Positions 1-6,237 are shown, counted from the stretch's first letter. The stretch: 12,706 nt of DNA from Candidatus Nitrosopumilus sp. (GCA_029941825.1 JAPYTM010000014.1:1-12706); one strand, 5' to 3'. Made by a program: numbers and translations. The notes: generated by a model from the letters alone, not told the origin.

Positions 1-701
1 AGTCTTTTTTTGTGAATTTTAGAACTTTTTTCTTCTAATTGTTCAATTTTTAAAATAAATGCAGGATCTAATTTAATTTTTGAAAGAGAATCCATAGACA
101 ATTTTACAGTATTTGTATCTAAAGAAATATTAGATTTTGGAAGATTTCTATCAGCCCAAAGTTTTATAGCTTTTTCTTCAAGTTTAAAATCTCGAAATCC
201 AGCAGGAAATCTTTTTGTGATATGGTTTAACAAAGTACGGTCTTTAAAGACAACTCTAGGTTCAAACAATCTAGTTTCATCACTGTAAACATTTTCAAAT
301 AAATTTCCAGATATTTCATCTGAAAGTAACTCCATCTTTGAAATTTTTCTTATTAGCTCTAGAAAATGTAAAAATTCATGTGCTAAAATCGCATGAATCG
401 TTCCTTTCAGGCCATAAGCTATCAAAGGAGCAGAAATTTGTATTACAACCTGAAATTTTTCTTCAAACACTATAGGGATTGTTCGTGCAAACAATACACC
501 ATATTCATATGAATTTGGATTGGGAGAAGAAATTACAAGTGATGGCTCCACATATGCAACAGGATATCTGATTCCTGATGCTTTTTCAATTCTATTGATA
601 CCTGCAATAGTAATTGGGAAGCGCTCAAGAATTAAATCATATACATCATCAGGGATTATTCCTTTAGAATAGGCATCCTTCAAATGTGCTAACGGATCCA
701 A
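1..701 (-). CDS. HExxH-motif protein, possible zinc metallopeptidase; C-terminus outside window
   Basis: This frame stays open from position 701 to the left edge, about 233 codons without a stop, so the C-terminus is missing. No ATG or GTG is available near the start. The frame is closed upstream by the TAA of the small gene at 744-842. I chose the TTG at 701-699 because GAGG lies 7 nt before it. Around residues 107-112 it reads A-HEFLH-F, an HExxH signature typical of zinc-binding zincin metalloproteases, preceded by a hydrophobic helix-like stretch (SAPLIAYGLKGTIHAIL). No signal peptide or convincing membrane anchor is seen. I recognise no named family, and no third zinc ligand can be assigned with confidence. 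It lies on the same strand 42 nt after the small basic gene and may share its transcript. HExxH also occurs by chance in non-enzymes, so the activity is inferred. Confidence 0.7.
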   Translation of the reverse strand, partial: MDPLAHLKDAYSKGIIPDDVYDLILERFPITIAGINRIEKASGIRYPVAYVEPSLVISSPNPNSYEYGVLFARTIPIVFEEKFQVVIQISAPLIAYGLKGTIHAILAHEFLHFLELIRKISKMELLSDEISGNLFENVYSDETRLFEPRVVFKDRTLLNHITKRFPAGFRDFKLEEKAIKLWADRNLPKSNISLDTNTVKLSMDSLSKIKLDPAFILKIEQLEEKSSKIHKKR

Positions 702-743
702 TATCCATCCTCGATAATTTTGAATGTAAAAAGGTTGATTGGA

Positions 744-842
744 TTAGTTTCTAGGTTTTCCAGCTTTTGCATGTTTTCTTTTACGTACTTCGGCGTTTTG
801 ATCAGCATGTCTTTTGTGCTTACCTTTCTTTCTCATTGGCAT
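744..842 (-). CDS. 32-residue very basic small protein
   Basis: A complete short frame (ATG to TAA, 32 residues) fills the gap between pus10 and the HExxH gene. It begins MPMRKKGKHKRHADQ and ends KHAKAGKPRN. Thirteen of 32 residues are Lys or Arg, with four His, which suggests an RNA- or ribosome-binding peptide. The second Met (position 836) is an alternative start. It lies 38 nt after the pus10 stop codon, on the same strand, so read-through from the srp54-pus10 transcript is likely. A TATA-like ATATAT at 854-859 is too close to the start for a leaderless promoter. Basic AT-rich codons could arise by chance, but the composition is ribosomal-protein-like and the frame fills the available space neatly. 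I cannot name a family. Confidence 0.55.
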   Translation of the reverse strand: MPMRKKGKHKRHADQNAEVRKRKHAKAGKPRN

Positions 843-880
843 GTTGATTTTTGATATATGCTACTAGATAATTGTTATCA

Positions 881-2023
881 TCATACTTCAATATCCAAAA
901 AATCAAATTCTTGACACATACATGAAATATCAAGAATTTGTGAAATACCAGGTGAAACATCATCACTGTGCACAAATCGCTTTATTGGCAAACCACCTTC
1001 AGTTTTGACAAACAGGGTGAATGTATTTGAGGAATTTTTTGTATATTTCACAAAAGATAATTTCTTTTCAGTACGTTTACCAGATTTTTCATAAATTACT
1101 ATCGGATTAGTTGTAAGATCTTTTAATTTTTTTAGATTTTTTGAATCAATTTTAGATTCTGTGGAAATTTTTATTTTTATTGAAGAGTAAAATTTTAGGG
1201 GTTTTTTTGGAGAATCAGAAATAATTTTGAAATTGGTGATTTTTAGATTATCAAATGATAAAGAAGTTGATCTCAAATTTCGTTTATGGGGATTTTGAAG
1301 TTTAACAAAAAATGGCCTTCCAGCACCTAAAACAAGACTAGATTTATCTTCACCCCCAATCCAAGTAAATTTTCCAGTAGTTCCACCACATTTTTCAAAT
1401 AGAAATTTTGAGATAATACCCTCTACACTATCAAATTCTAAAATTCCATGAAAATCACAAATTCTACATCCTTTTCCAGAACAATTAATGCATGATTTTT
1501 GTTTTTGTGGAATTCCTCGTAGTGTTTTGACATATCGTCCAGAGAAGGTTATTGATTTTGAACGTAATTGGCAAGATTGATCTTTCAAATTTATTGTAAA
1601 TGTTATTTGTGGATCTAAAAAATCAAGAATTTTTTTTGTTTTTTTAGAAAATGATTTTCCCAATTCTTTGGTGATGTCAGTTTTTACACTATCAATTCCT
1701 GTTAATTGATATTTTGAACGAATGTAATCATCACGATCAGCAATAGAAGGTTTAATCATGGCACCTACACTAAATGTTGAAAAAGAATAATTTAATGAGG
1801 AATCAATCATCAATTTTAAAAAATGGTTTAGATTATCAAATAAATTTTTACAGATGTAGCATTTTAGGACAGAATTTTTCTTTTTCTGAAGTTTTTTGCC
1901 AAGTAGTTTATTTGATGAAAGACGTAATTGTTTTGAAAATAAACGACCTAAACAGTTATCACATAATTCATATTTTTTTAGGATTTGGTTTGCAATAGGA
2001 ATAATTTTTTGATAATCAGACAT
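881..2023 (-). CDS. pus10: tRNA pseudouridine synthase Pus10
   Basis: Archaeal Pus10 makes pseudouridine at tRNA positions 54 and 55 in the T-arm. The N-terminus carries a zinc-ribbon pattern, Cys21-x2-Cys24 (LCDNCLGRLF) with Cys55-x2-Cys58 (CYICKN). A THUMP-like accessory region follows at about 65-165. The catalytic half has the family's RY-K-LRGIPQ stretch (163-173) followed by a second cysteine cluster (CINCSGKGCRIC, 178-189). The active-site block is G-G-E-D (223-226) followed by LGAGRPFFVKLQNPHKR; Asp226 is the expected catalytic residue. In most relatives the block reads REDVD, so GGEDKSS is slightly divergent. The length of 380 residues is usual for archaea. The gene starts 25 nt after the SRP54 stop codon and is probably co-transcribed with it. 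Confidence 0.92.
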   Translation of the reverse strand: MSDYQKIIPIANQILKKYELCDNCLGRLFSKQLRLSSNKLLGKKLQKKKNSVLKCYICKNLFDNLNHFLKLMIDSSLNYSFSTFSVGAMIKPSIADRDDYIRSKYQLTGIDSVKTDITKELGKSFSKKTKKILDFLDPQITFTINLKDQSCQLRSKSITFSGRYVKTLRGIPQKQKSCINCSGKGCRICDFHGILEFDSVEGIISKFLFEKCGGTTGKFTWIGGEDKSSLVLGAGRPFFVKLQNPHKRNLRSTSLSFDNLKITNFKIISDSPKKPLKFYSSIKIKISTESKIDSKNLKKLKDLTTNPIVIYEKSGKRTEKKLSFVKYTKNSSNTFTLFVKTEGGLPIKRFVHSDDVSPGISQILDISCMCQEFDFLDIEV

Positions 2024-2048
2024 TTTAGAATAAATTTAACACGTAAAA

Positions 2049-3374
2049 TTATCCCAATCCCATTTTTCTTAGAGTACCTTGCATTTGACGTCCCTTAGAA
2101 GCTTTCATCATATTCTTAGAATTTTTATAATTCTTCATCAATTCTTTAACTTCACCTTCTGGCCAACCTGAACCGCGTGCTATTCTTTTGATTCGAGATG
2201 AATTTAATAAATCAGGATCTGCTTTTTCTCCTTTAGTCATACTTTGAATAATATACCTCCATTTTGAAACTCGTCCCTCCATTTGATTTACTTGATCACC
2301 TTTTACCATCCCTGAAAGACCAGGCATACTTTCAAGAATTCCTTGTAAAGAACCCATTTTGGTAACCTCTTCTAATTGATAAAGGAAATCCTCCATGTTC
2401 ATTTTTCCACCAGAGATCCTTTTCATTCTCACATCATCCCCTTCATTTTCTAATCGTTTTGCTAAATCCAATACTGCTTGAATATCACCCATCCCAAGTA
2501 ATCTTCCAACAAATCTAGTAGGAGAAAATTTTTCTAAATCATCAATTCTTTCACCAGTACCAATGTACATTATTTGTGCACCAGTTGCTGCAGATGCAGC
2601 AAGTGCACCACCACCTTTTGCAGAACTATCCAATTTTGTAATAATTACACCACCTACTGGAATTGTTTTATGAAATGCTTCGGCTTGAGCATAACATTGT
2701 TGTCCAATGGTTCCATCAATGACAAGTAGTGACAAATCAGGATCAGCTGCTTCCTTAATTCTAATCATTTCTTCAAGTAAATCACGTTCTTCTTTGTGAC
2801 GTCCAGCTGTATCAATTAGAATTACATCTAATGGTTGAGATTCAAAATATTTTAGTCCATTTTTTACAATACTAGGAGAGTCTTTATTTTTTTCTTCACC
2901 ATACACTTCAACATTAGATTTTTCACACATTGTTCGAAGCTGAACTAAAGCACCAGGTCTGTAGGTATCAGCACCCACAACTCCAACTTTATACCCTTGT
3001 CTAGTTAAAAATCTGGCAAGTTTTGATGCAATAGTTGTTTTTCCACTACCTTGAATTCCAAGTAAAATTATTTTATTTTGTTTTCCAGGTTTAAAATCAA
3101 AATCAGATTCATTACCTAATAATTTTGAGAGTTCATCATAAAGTATTTTCACAATATGGTCTTTACGAGAAAGTCCAGGAGGTGGGGTCTCATTTAATGC
3201 ACGTTCTTCTAATTGTTTTGTAATTTCAAGAACTAATCTAACATTAACATCAGATTGTAGTAAGGCTCTTTGAACATCTTTGGATAATTCCTTGATTAGT
3301 TCTTCATCTATACCTGAAGATTTTACAATTTTTTTGATTGCAGCCCCTAAACTATCCTTAAGTCCATCAAGCAT
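2049..3374 (-). CDS. srp54: Signal recognition particle 54 kDa GTPase (SRP54/Ffh)
   Basis: SRP54 binds signal sequences emerging from the ribosome and delivers the complex to the receptor FtsY at the membrane. Its three domains are all visible. The helical N domain spans about residues 1-95. The G domain has the P-loop GIQGSGKTT (106-114), DTAGRH (188-193) and TKLDSSAKGGGALAA (246-260). The methionine-rich M domain runs from about 320 and contains the SRP RNA-binding stretch SRIKRIARGSG (393-403). The length of 441 aa is normal. The ATG lies inside the 3' end of dph6 (8-nt overlap), with GGAG 10 nt upstream, which indicates translation from a shared mRNA. Its partner SRP19 is encoded at 9888-10187; the SRP RNA and ftsY are not in the window. 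Confidence 0.97.
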   Translation of the reverse strand: MLDGLKDSLGAAIKKIVKSSGIDEELIKELSKDVQRALLQSDVNVRLVLEITKQLEERALNETPPPGLSRKDHIVKILYDELSKLLGNESDFDFKPGKQNKIILLGIQGSGKTTIASKLARFLTRQGYKVGVVGADTYRPGALVQLRTMCEKSNVEVYGEEKNKDSPSIVKNGLKYFESQPLDVILIDTAGRHKEERDLLEEMIRIKEAADPDLSLLVIDGTIGQQCYAQAEAFHKTIPVGGVIITKLDSSAKGGGALAASAATGAQIMYIGTGERIDDLEKFSPTRFVGRLLGMGDIQAVLDLAKRLENEGDDVRMKRISGGKMNMEDFLYQLEEVTKMGSLQGILESMPGLSGMVKGDQVNQMEGRVSKWRYIIQSMTKGEKADPDLLNSSRIKRIARGSGWPEGEVKELMKNYKNSKNMMKASKGRQMQGTLRKMGLG

Positions 3375-4059
3375 TGTAATTTAACTCCGCACCCACTATT
3401 TCAAACCTTCCTCTATAACCATCCCATATTTTTTTACCTTGATTAATTTTAATTGGATTTGAAAACAAAGGACAGTTAATTACAAATGTTTCAGATTCAC
3501 CACCTTCAAAATTTAAGTTGAATTTAAATTTATCAGATAATTTTTTTAAAATATTAATATCTGATTTTAAAATTGATTTTCCCAACCATTTCTCATCAAG
3601 TCCATCTGAAGATACAGTGATCATAATAAAAAGAAAATCTGAATTAATTAAATCATACATGTATTGTTCTGATTCAGTATTCCACAATGGCGCAATTGCA
3701 ATTAAATCTAATTTTGAACATAGTGTTTCAAATTTTTCTTTTTGAAATTTACTTTTAATGCCACCATGAACTAATCCTTGAATATGAAATTTTTCTTTTG
3801 CAGTTTTTAATAAATTTTCTAATGCAGATAATTCATCAGTAGTTTCATCAGAAATAGAATAAGCAGTTAGTTGTGGAATATTCATAGATATGGATTGTAA
3901 TTTTGTCCATTGTAAATTTGGATGATGTAGTAAATGGCTTTCTTCAGATTTTGGAAAAACACTTAGTAAACAAGTTACTTGATGTCCTTGTTTTTGTGCA
4001 AGATAAATAGCATACATACTATCTTTCCCACCAGAAAAAAGAGAAGCTAATTTCATCAT
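3367..4059 (-). CDS. dph6: Diphthine--ammonia ligase (Dph6-type ATP pyrophosphatase)
   Basis: Dph6 amidates diphthine on EF-2 using ATP and ammonium, the last step of diphthamide synthesis. The protein opens with the PP-loop SGGKDS (residues 9-14) directly after the first beta strand, as in this alpha-hydrolase/ATP-pyrophosphatase family. It also carries the family signature EGGESETFV (185-193) followed by a CPLF strand. The motif HGGI-S..QK.KFE (98-110) and the PLW stretch near residue 124 are also typical. Length (230 aa) matches archaeal members. Two ATGs stand in tandem; either may be used. A TATA-like AAATTTATT lies about 20-25 nt upstream, so the gene may have its own promoter after the sRNA at 4105-4170. 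Its 3' end overlaps srp54. The substrate is inferred from family membership. Confidence 0.9.
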   Translation of the reverse strand: MMKLASLFSGGKDSMYAIYLAQKQGHQVTCLLSVFPKSEESHLLHHPNLQWTKLQSISMNIPQLTAYSISDETTDELSALENLLKTAKEKFHIQGLVHGGIKSKFQKEKFETLCSKLDLIAIAPLWNTESEQYMYDLINSDFLFIMITVSSDGLDEKWLGKSILKSDINILKKLSDKFKFNLNFEGGESETFVINCPLFSNPIKINQGKKIWDGYRGRFEIVGAELNYNA

Positions 4060-4104
4060 CTAAAAAATATTCTATTCAATAAATTTTTCAAGATTATTCA
4101 AAAA

Positions 4105-4170
4105 GGACGCTTCAATACTCATAATCGTCATCATAGAATCAGACGGCTTTTCCGATAATCATCAGCATCC
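4105..4170 (-). ncRNA. C/D box guide sRNA, predicted to target elongator tRNA-Met C34
   Basis: On the minus strand a 66-nt element carries box C UGAUGA (4164-4159), box D' CUGA (4142-4139), box C' AUGAUGA (4134-4128) and an imperfect box D UUGA (4115-4112). The ends GGAUGC (4170-4165) and GCGUCC (4110-4105) can pair over 6 bp with one G-U. Five T residues follow on the transcribed strand. The guide between C' and D, CGATTATGAGTA, is exactly 12 nt. It is complementary to ACTCATAATC, the elongator tRNA-Met anticodon loop CUCAUAA with its flanks, and the fifth nucleotide before box D faces C34. Cm34 of this tRNA is a known C/D-guided archaeal modification. The guide before D' is 16 nt and its target is unknown. 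The RNA begins three bases after the aIF5A stop codon, so it may be processed from that mRNA's 3' UTR. The weak point is the C/D k-turn: box D starts with U, and the C/D stem could close without a bulge. Confidence 0.75.
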
Positions 4171-4173
4171 GTA

Positions 4174-4584
4174 TTAATTCTTAATACGCATGATTTTAGT
4201 TTTATCCATCACAACCCAATATTCTACATTTTGTCCATTTTCTAATTTTCCTTTAACTTCATCATCAATCATGCTAATGTCAATTGTTTCAAAAGATTCA
4301 GAATCCATCACCTGAATAGTATCACCGTTAATTGAGATGATTTGACCTACTTTCTTGTTAATCATAGGGATGTGAATTTGCATACTGACTGGGCCAACAT
4401 GAGGTCTTTTTTGACCATCAAAAATTCCCTGTCCAACAATTCTTGCTTTTGCTGAACCGTGTTTTCCAGGCTTTGATGTATCATATTCAACAATTTTACA
4501 TGGTTCTCCACTAGGTTGATCAGTATGAGGTAATAGAATGTATGAACCAATTTTCAAAGAACCAAGATCAGAAGGTTTACTCAT
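4174..4584 (-). CDS. eif5a: Translation initiation factor 5A (aIF5A)
   Basis: aIF5A helps stalled ribosomes form peptide bonds and carries hypusine. The N-terminal SH3-like domain contains the conserved loop SKPGKHGSAKAR (38-49), in which Lys41 aligns with the hypusinated lysine of eIF5A (TGKHGHAK). The C-terminal OB-fold begins with the VGQIISINGDTIQVMD stretch. Length (136 aa) is normal for archaea. The ATG has no Shine-Dalgarno sequence, and the TATA-like AATATTTAA (plus-strand reading, 4604-4612) is centred 24 nt upstream, which fits a leaderless mRNA. Immediately after the TAA lies the C/D box sRNA, then dph6. Enzymes that make the deoxyhypusine are not in the window. Confidence 0.96.
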   Translation of the reverse strand: MSKPSDLGSLKIGSYILLPHTDQPSGEPCKIVEYDTSKPGKHGSAKARIVGQGIFDGQKRPHVGPVSMQIHIPMINKKVGQIISINGDTIQVMDSESFETIDISMIDDEVKGKLENGQNVEYWVVMDKTKIMRIKN

Positions 4585-4603
4585 GAAAAACAGTTTTTGG
4601 TCG

Positions 4604-4612
4604 AATATTTAA
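4604..4612 (-). promoter_or_regulatory. TATA box of aIF5A
   Basis: The minus strand reads TTAAATATT, centred 24 nt before the ATG of aIF5A. This spacing puts the transcription start at or next to the start codon, so a leaderless transcript is likely. It lies within the 33-nt gap after the 203-aa gene, so aIF5A need not depend on that upstream gene. Confidence 0.5.
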
Positions 4613-4617
4613 CTTTT

Positions 4618-5229
4618 CTATTTGAGTTTATCAAGAATTGAGAAACTCAGCAGATTAGTCATTGTCAATCCCTTTCTGTTAGCATCACGTCTAGTTTGAT
4701 CACAATACTTTTTCATACTTTGATGACTCTGTTCACTTCCAACTTCAATAACTATAATACTTTCAGAGTATGGAAATGTAAATTTTGGAGGGGTTAAACA
4801 ATAAGTCACCATATTTCCAAATCCAGATTTCTCAATTTTTATCTTTTTTAAAAAGAGATTTGCAATTTCTTGATAATCTTCATCATTTGTATCATATTCC
4901 ATATAATATACAGATATGAAATTAGTATCACCATCTACTGCTCTATGGAATAATTCATCTTTGATATTAAATACAAAAGATGTTTTTTCTTGATTATATT
5001 TAGAAAGATCATTAGATATCAGTACACTGTCTTTGAATTTTGCTAGAAGATAATGATTTGAAGGATTATCAAAGTATGGTTTACTTTCACTAGAAAATGT
5101 TCCTGTAACAAAAAATAATTTCTCAATATTTTTTGATTTTGTCCAAAGTTGTTTTAATTTGGCAGAGATATCCGTATGTAAATAAGGTGCACAAACATAA
5201 CCAGAAAATGATAATTCTAGTTTAGACAT
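4618..5229 (-). CDS. Uncharacterised 203-residue soluble protein
   Basis: I do not recognise this protein. It begins MSKLELSFSGYVCAPYLH and ends in a basic region, CDQTRRDANRKGLTMTNLL, followed by a short helix. Composition and alternation of hydrophobic residues suggest a soluble mixed alpha/beta fold. No signal peptide, membrane segment, nucleotide-binding loop or paired CxxC motif is present. The central part is rich in acidic and aromatic residues (YYMEYDTNDEDYQE). The ATG is preceded by a weak GGTGA and by a TATA-like element at 5253-5259, about 27 nt upstream, so the gene has its own promoter. It is the first gene of the minus-strand block that continues with aIF5A. The long uninterrupted frame and the promoter make a real gene likely. 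Confidence 0.82.
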   Translation of the reverse strand: MSKLELSFSGYVCAPYLHTDISAKLKQLWTKSKNIEKLFFVTGTFSSESKPYFDNPSNHYLLAKFKDSVLISNDLSKYNQEKTSFVFNIKDELFHRAVDGDTNFISVYYMEYDTNDEDYQEIANLFLKKIKIEKSGFGNMVTYCLTPPKFTFPYSESIIVIEVGSEQSHQSMKKYCDQTRRDANRKGLTMTNLLSFSILDKLK

Positions 5230-5252
5230 AAATCACCAACAATTTTTGAGAG

Positions 5253-5259
5253 TATTTAT
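5253..5259 (-). promoter_or_regulatory. TATA box of the 203-aa gene
   Basis: The minus strand reads ATAAATA, centred about 27 nt before the ATG at 5229. The position fits an archaeal TATA box for a leaderless or nearly leaderless message. Confidence 0.4.
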
Positions 5260-5305
5260 GCTTATATTGAATTTACGATCATATAGTAAAAATCATCTAC
5301 GATAG

Positions 5306-5315
5306 TTTTTTAATA
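5306..5315 (+). promoter_or_regulatory. TATA-like element of tRNA-Tyr
   Basis: TTTTTTAATA lies about 23-32 nt before the first base of the mature tRNA. That is the right distance for an archaeal tRNA promoter if transcription starts only a few bases ahead of the mature 5' end. It is the only T/A-rich box suitably placed there. Confidence 0.35.
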
Positions 5316-5337
5316 GAAGGGATCTTCGTTTCCTTGT

Positions 5338-5464
5338 CCCAAGCTAGCTCAGCCTGGTAGAGCTCCCGGCTGTAGTTGTCGGCTTTAGATGGCTGACTGA
5401 AAAACAGCATATCAGGCATACAGAAACCGGGTTGTCGATGGTTCAATTCCGTCGCTTGGGACCA
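5338..5464 (+). tRNA. tRNA-Tyr (GTA) with a 50-nt intron at 37/38
   Basis: A full cloverleaf can be drawn. Acceptor stem CCCAAGC (5338-5344) pairs with GCTTGGG (5454-5460). The D arm is GCTC/GAGC. Anticodon stem CCCGG (5365-5369) pairs with CCGGG (5427-5431). The variable loop is TTGTC, and T stem GATGG pairs with CCGTC around TTCAATT. Discriminator A5461 is followed by an encoded CCA (5462-5464). The anticodon GTA is at 5372-5374. The C1-G72 pair is the archaeal/eukaryotic tyrosine identity pair, which confirms the assignment. The loop is interrupted after G37 (5375). An intron of 50 nt (5376-5425) restores a 7-nt loop when removed before A38. Intron bases TACAG near the 3' splice site pair with CTGTA of the anticodon loop. 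This leaves an AAA bulge at the 3' site, as in a bulge-helix-bulge motif. Confidence 0.95.
5376..5425 (+). other. tRNA-Tyr intron (archaeal splicing-endonuclease type)
   Basis: The boundaries are set by the canonical 37/38 position and by the need to rebuild a 7-nt loop CTGTAG-A. The 3' bulge AAA (5424-5426) would be cut after its second base, giving A38. On the 5' side, a strict four-pair central helix CTGT/ACAG leaves the bulge AGT, cut after G37. The outer helix is irregular: TGTC/GGCA pairs only with one extra base on the 3' strand, so this is a relaxed motif. The interior can fold as CTGA-CTG-AAAAA-CAG-CATA-TCAG. No convincing C and D boxes are seen in it. Confidence 0.8.
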
Positions 5465-5481
5465 CAACCCTACTTAAAACT

Positions 5482-5509
5482 AAAAAATGATTTTAAAAAT
5501 AATAAAAAG
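5482..5509 (-). terminator. T-rich terminator after the cold-shock gene
   Basis: On the minus strand several T runs (TCTTTTTATTATTTTTAAAA, then TTTTTT) occur 50-80 nt past the cold-shock gene stop, between it and the converging tRNA gene. Archaeal RNA polymerase terminates in such T-rich tracts without a hairpin. Confidence 0.45.
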
Positions 5510-5561
5510 AAAGACTAGTTTAAGAAAACAAAGATGAAATCTTAAATTAAAAATTCATTGT

Positions 5562-5753
5562 CTATTCTGTTTTTTTGACTTTTTGAGCTGCTGGTCCTTT
5601 TTGACCTTCGCCAATCTCAAATTCGACTTTATCGCCTTCGTTGATGAATCCGTCAACATCTGTTTTGTGAACAAATAGATCGTCCCCACCTTCTCTTTCG
5701 ATAAAACCAAAGCCCTTAGTTCGATTGAACCATTTTACGGTACCTTGTTCCAT
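5562..5753 (-). CDS. csp: Cold-shock domain protein (CspA family)
   Basis: This small single OB-fold protein binds single-stranded RNA or DNA and acts as an RNA chaperone. It starts MEQGTVKWFNRTKGFGFIE, with RNP1 (KGFGFI) and RNP2 (LFVHK), and ends after the usual GPAAQKV strand. I place the start at ATG 5753, giving 63 residues, the usual length. A GTG at 5777 would add eight residues not seen in the family. TATATTAA (plus-strand 5778-5785) lies about 28 nt before the ATG, and a second ATATAA at 5791-5796 lies further upstream. The gene follows aIF1A on the same strand with its own promoter. Such proteins are common in bacteria and sporadic in archaea; they are known in Nitrososphaerota, probably by old transfer. 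Confidence 0.95.
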   Translation of the reverse strand: MEQGTVKWFNRTKGFGFIEREGGDDLFVHKTDVDGFINEGDKVEFEIGEGQKGPAAQKVKKTE

Positions 5754-5777
5754 TTGATTGGTAAGCAAATCATTCAC

Positions 5778-5785
5778 TATATTAA
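5778..5785 (-). promoter_or_regulatory. TATA box of the cold-shock gene
   Basis: The minus strand reads TTAATATA, about 28 nt before ATG 5753. A second candidate, TTATAT (minus strand, 5796-5791), would give a leader of roughly 14 nt. Either box argues for ATG 5753 over GTG 5777 as start, because the GTG would lie almost inside the nearer box. Confidence 0.4.
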
Positions 5786-5816
5786 GTAAGATATAAGAAA
5801 TTTGTCAACTCAAAAA

Positions 5817-6128
5817 TTAGAAATCTTTAGGAATGTGATTTTGTTCTTTCAACCATTGTACTTGTGGAAGAGTAAACCTCCAAATTATATCTCCACGTTC
5901 ATCTTCTTTAAAATCCCAAGGAGCAATTATTACAATATCGTTATCCCTAATCCAAACTCTTCTCTTTAATTTTCCCCTAATTCTTCCACGTCTAGTAAGA
6001 TTATCAGCACATTTTATCATGACATTTTCGCCACCCATCATTTTCAATACACGACCAAAAAGTTCGCCTTCTTCTGGAAGACGAATTTCCTTAAGAGCAC
6101 TTTCATTTTTTACTTGGCGCTTACCCAT
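5817..6128 (-). CDS. eif1a: Translation initiation factor 1A (aIF1A)
   Basis: aIF1A binds the A site of the small ribosomal subunit during start-codon selection. The protein is an S1-type OB fold with the family blocks RLPEEGELFGRVLKMMGGENV, C-x-D--TR-GRIRGKLKRRVWIR and D-VIIAPWDF. A basic N-terminus (MGKRQVKN) precedes the fold. I place the start at the ATG at 6128 (103 residues) rather than the one nine bases upstream at 6137. The TATA box ATATAA (6151-6156) is centred 25-26 nt from 6128, and the sequence MGKRQ resembles homologous N-termini better than MRVMGK. It diverges from the YkgJ-type gene and is followed by the cold-shock gene. Confidence 0.95.
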   Translation of the reverse strand: MGKRQVKNESALKEIRLPEEGELFGRVLKMMGGENVMIKCADNLTRRGRIRGKLKRRVWIRDNDIVIIAPWDFKEDERGDIIWRFTLPQVQWLKEQNHIPKDF

Positions 6129-6150
6129 AACCCTCATTCATGCTATGAGC

Positions 6151-6156
6151 ATATAA
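6151..6156 (-). promoter_or_regulatory. TATA box of aIF1A
   Basis: The minus strand reads TTATAT, centred 25-26 nt before ATG 6128. This makes 6128 the probable leaderless start and puts the upstream ATG at 6137 before the transcription start. Confidence 0.5.
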
Positions 6157-6210
6157 CTTGTAGGGTTTTTTGGCATAATATTTTAAAAAAAATTTCAATA
6201 CACAAGAGAT

Positions 6211-6216
6211 TTTATT
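6211..6216 (+). promoter_or_regulatory. TATA-like box of the YkgJ-type gene
   Basis: TTTATT is centred about 25 nt before the GTG at 6238. This is consistent with a leaderless transcript and supports the GTG start, which has no Shine-Dalgarno sequence. Confidence 0.4.
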
Positions 6217-6237
6217 CATTATTAGAAAAAGTAATTT

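Noticed and set aside
843..880. Possible C/D sRNA downstream of pus10 (ATGATGA on the minus strand)
   Set aside because: The motif includes the pus10 stop codon, and no CUGA box or terminal stem follows at a suitable distance.
1774..1998. Open frame of 74 codons antisense to pus10
   Set aside because: It lies wholly inside the zinc-ribbon region of pus10 on the other strand, has no promoter or ribosome-binding site, and its product is a biased hydrophobic sequence. The same reasoning removes the antisense or out-of-frame stretches at 3518-3745, 4362-4550, 6326-6604, 7676-7867, 8829-9029, 9923-10174 and 10315-10506.
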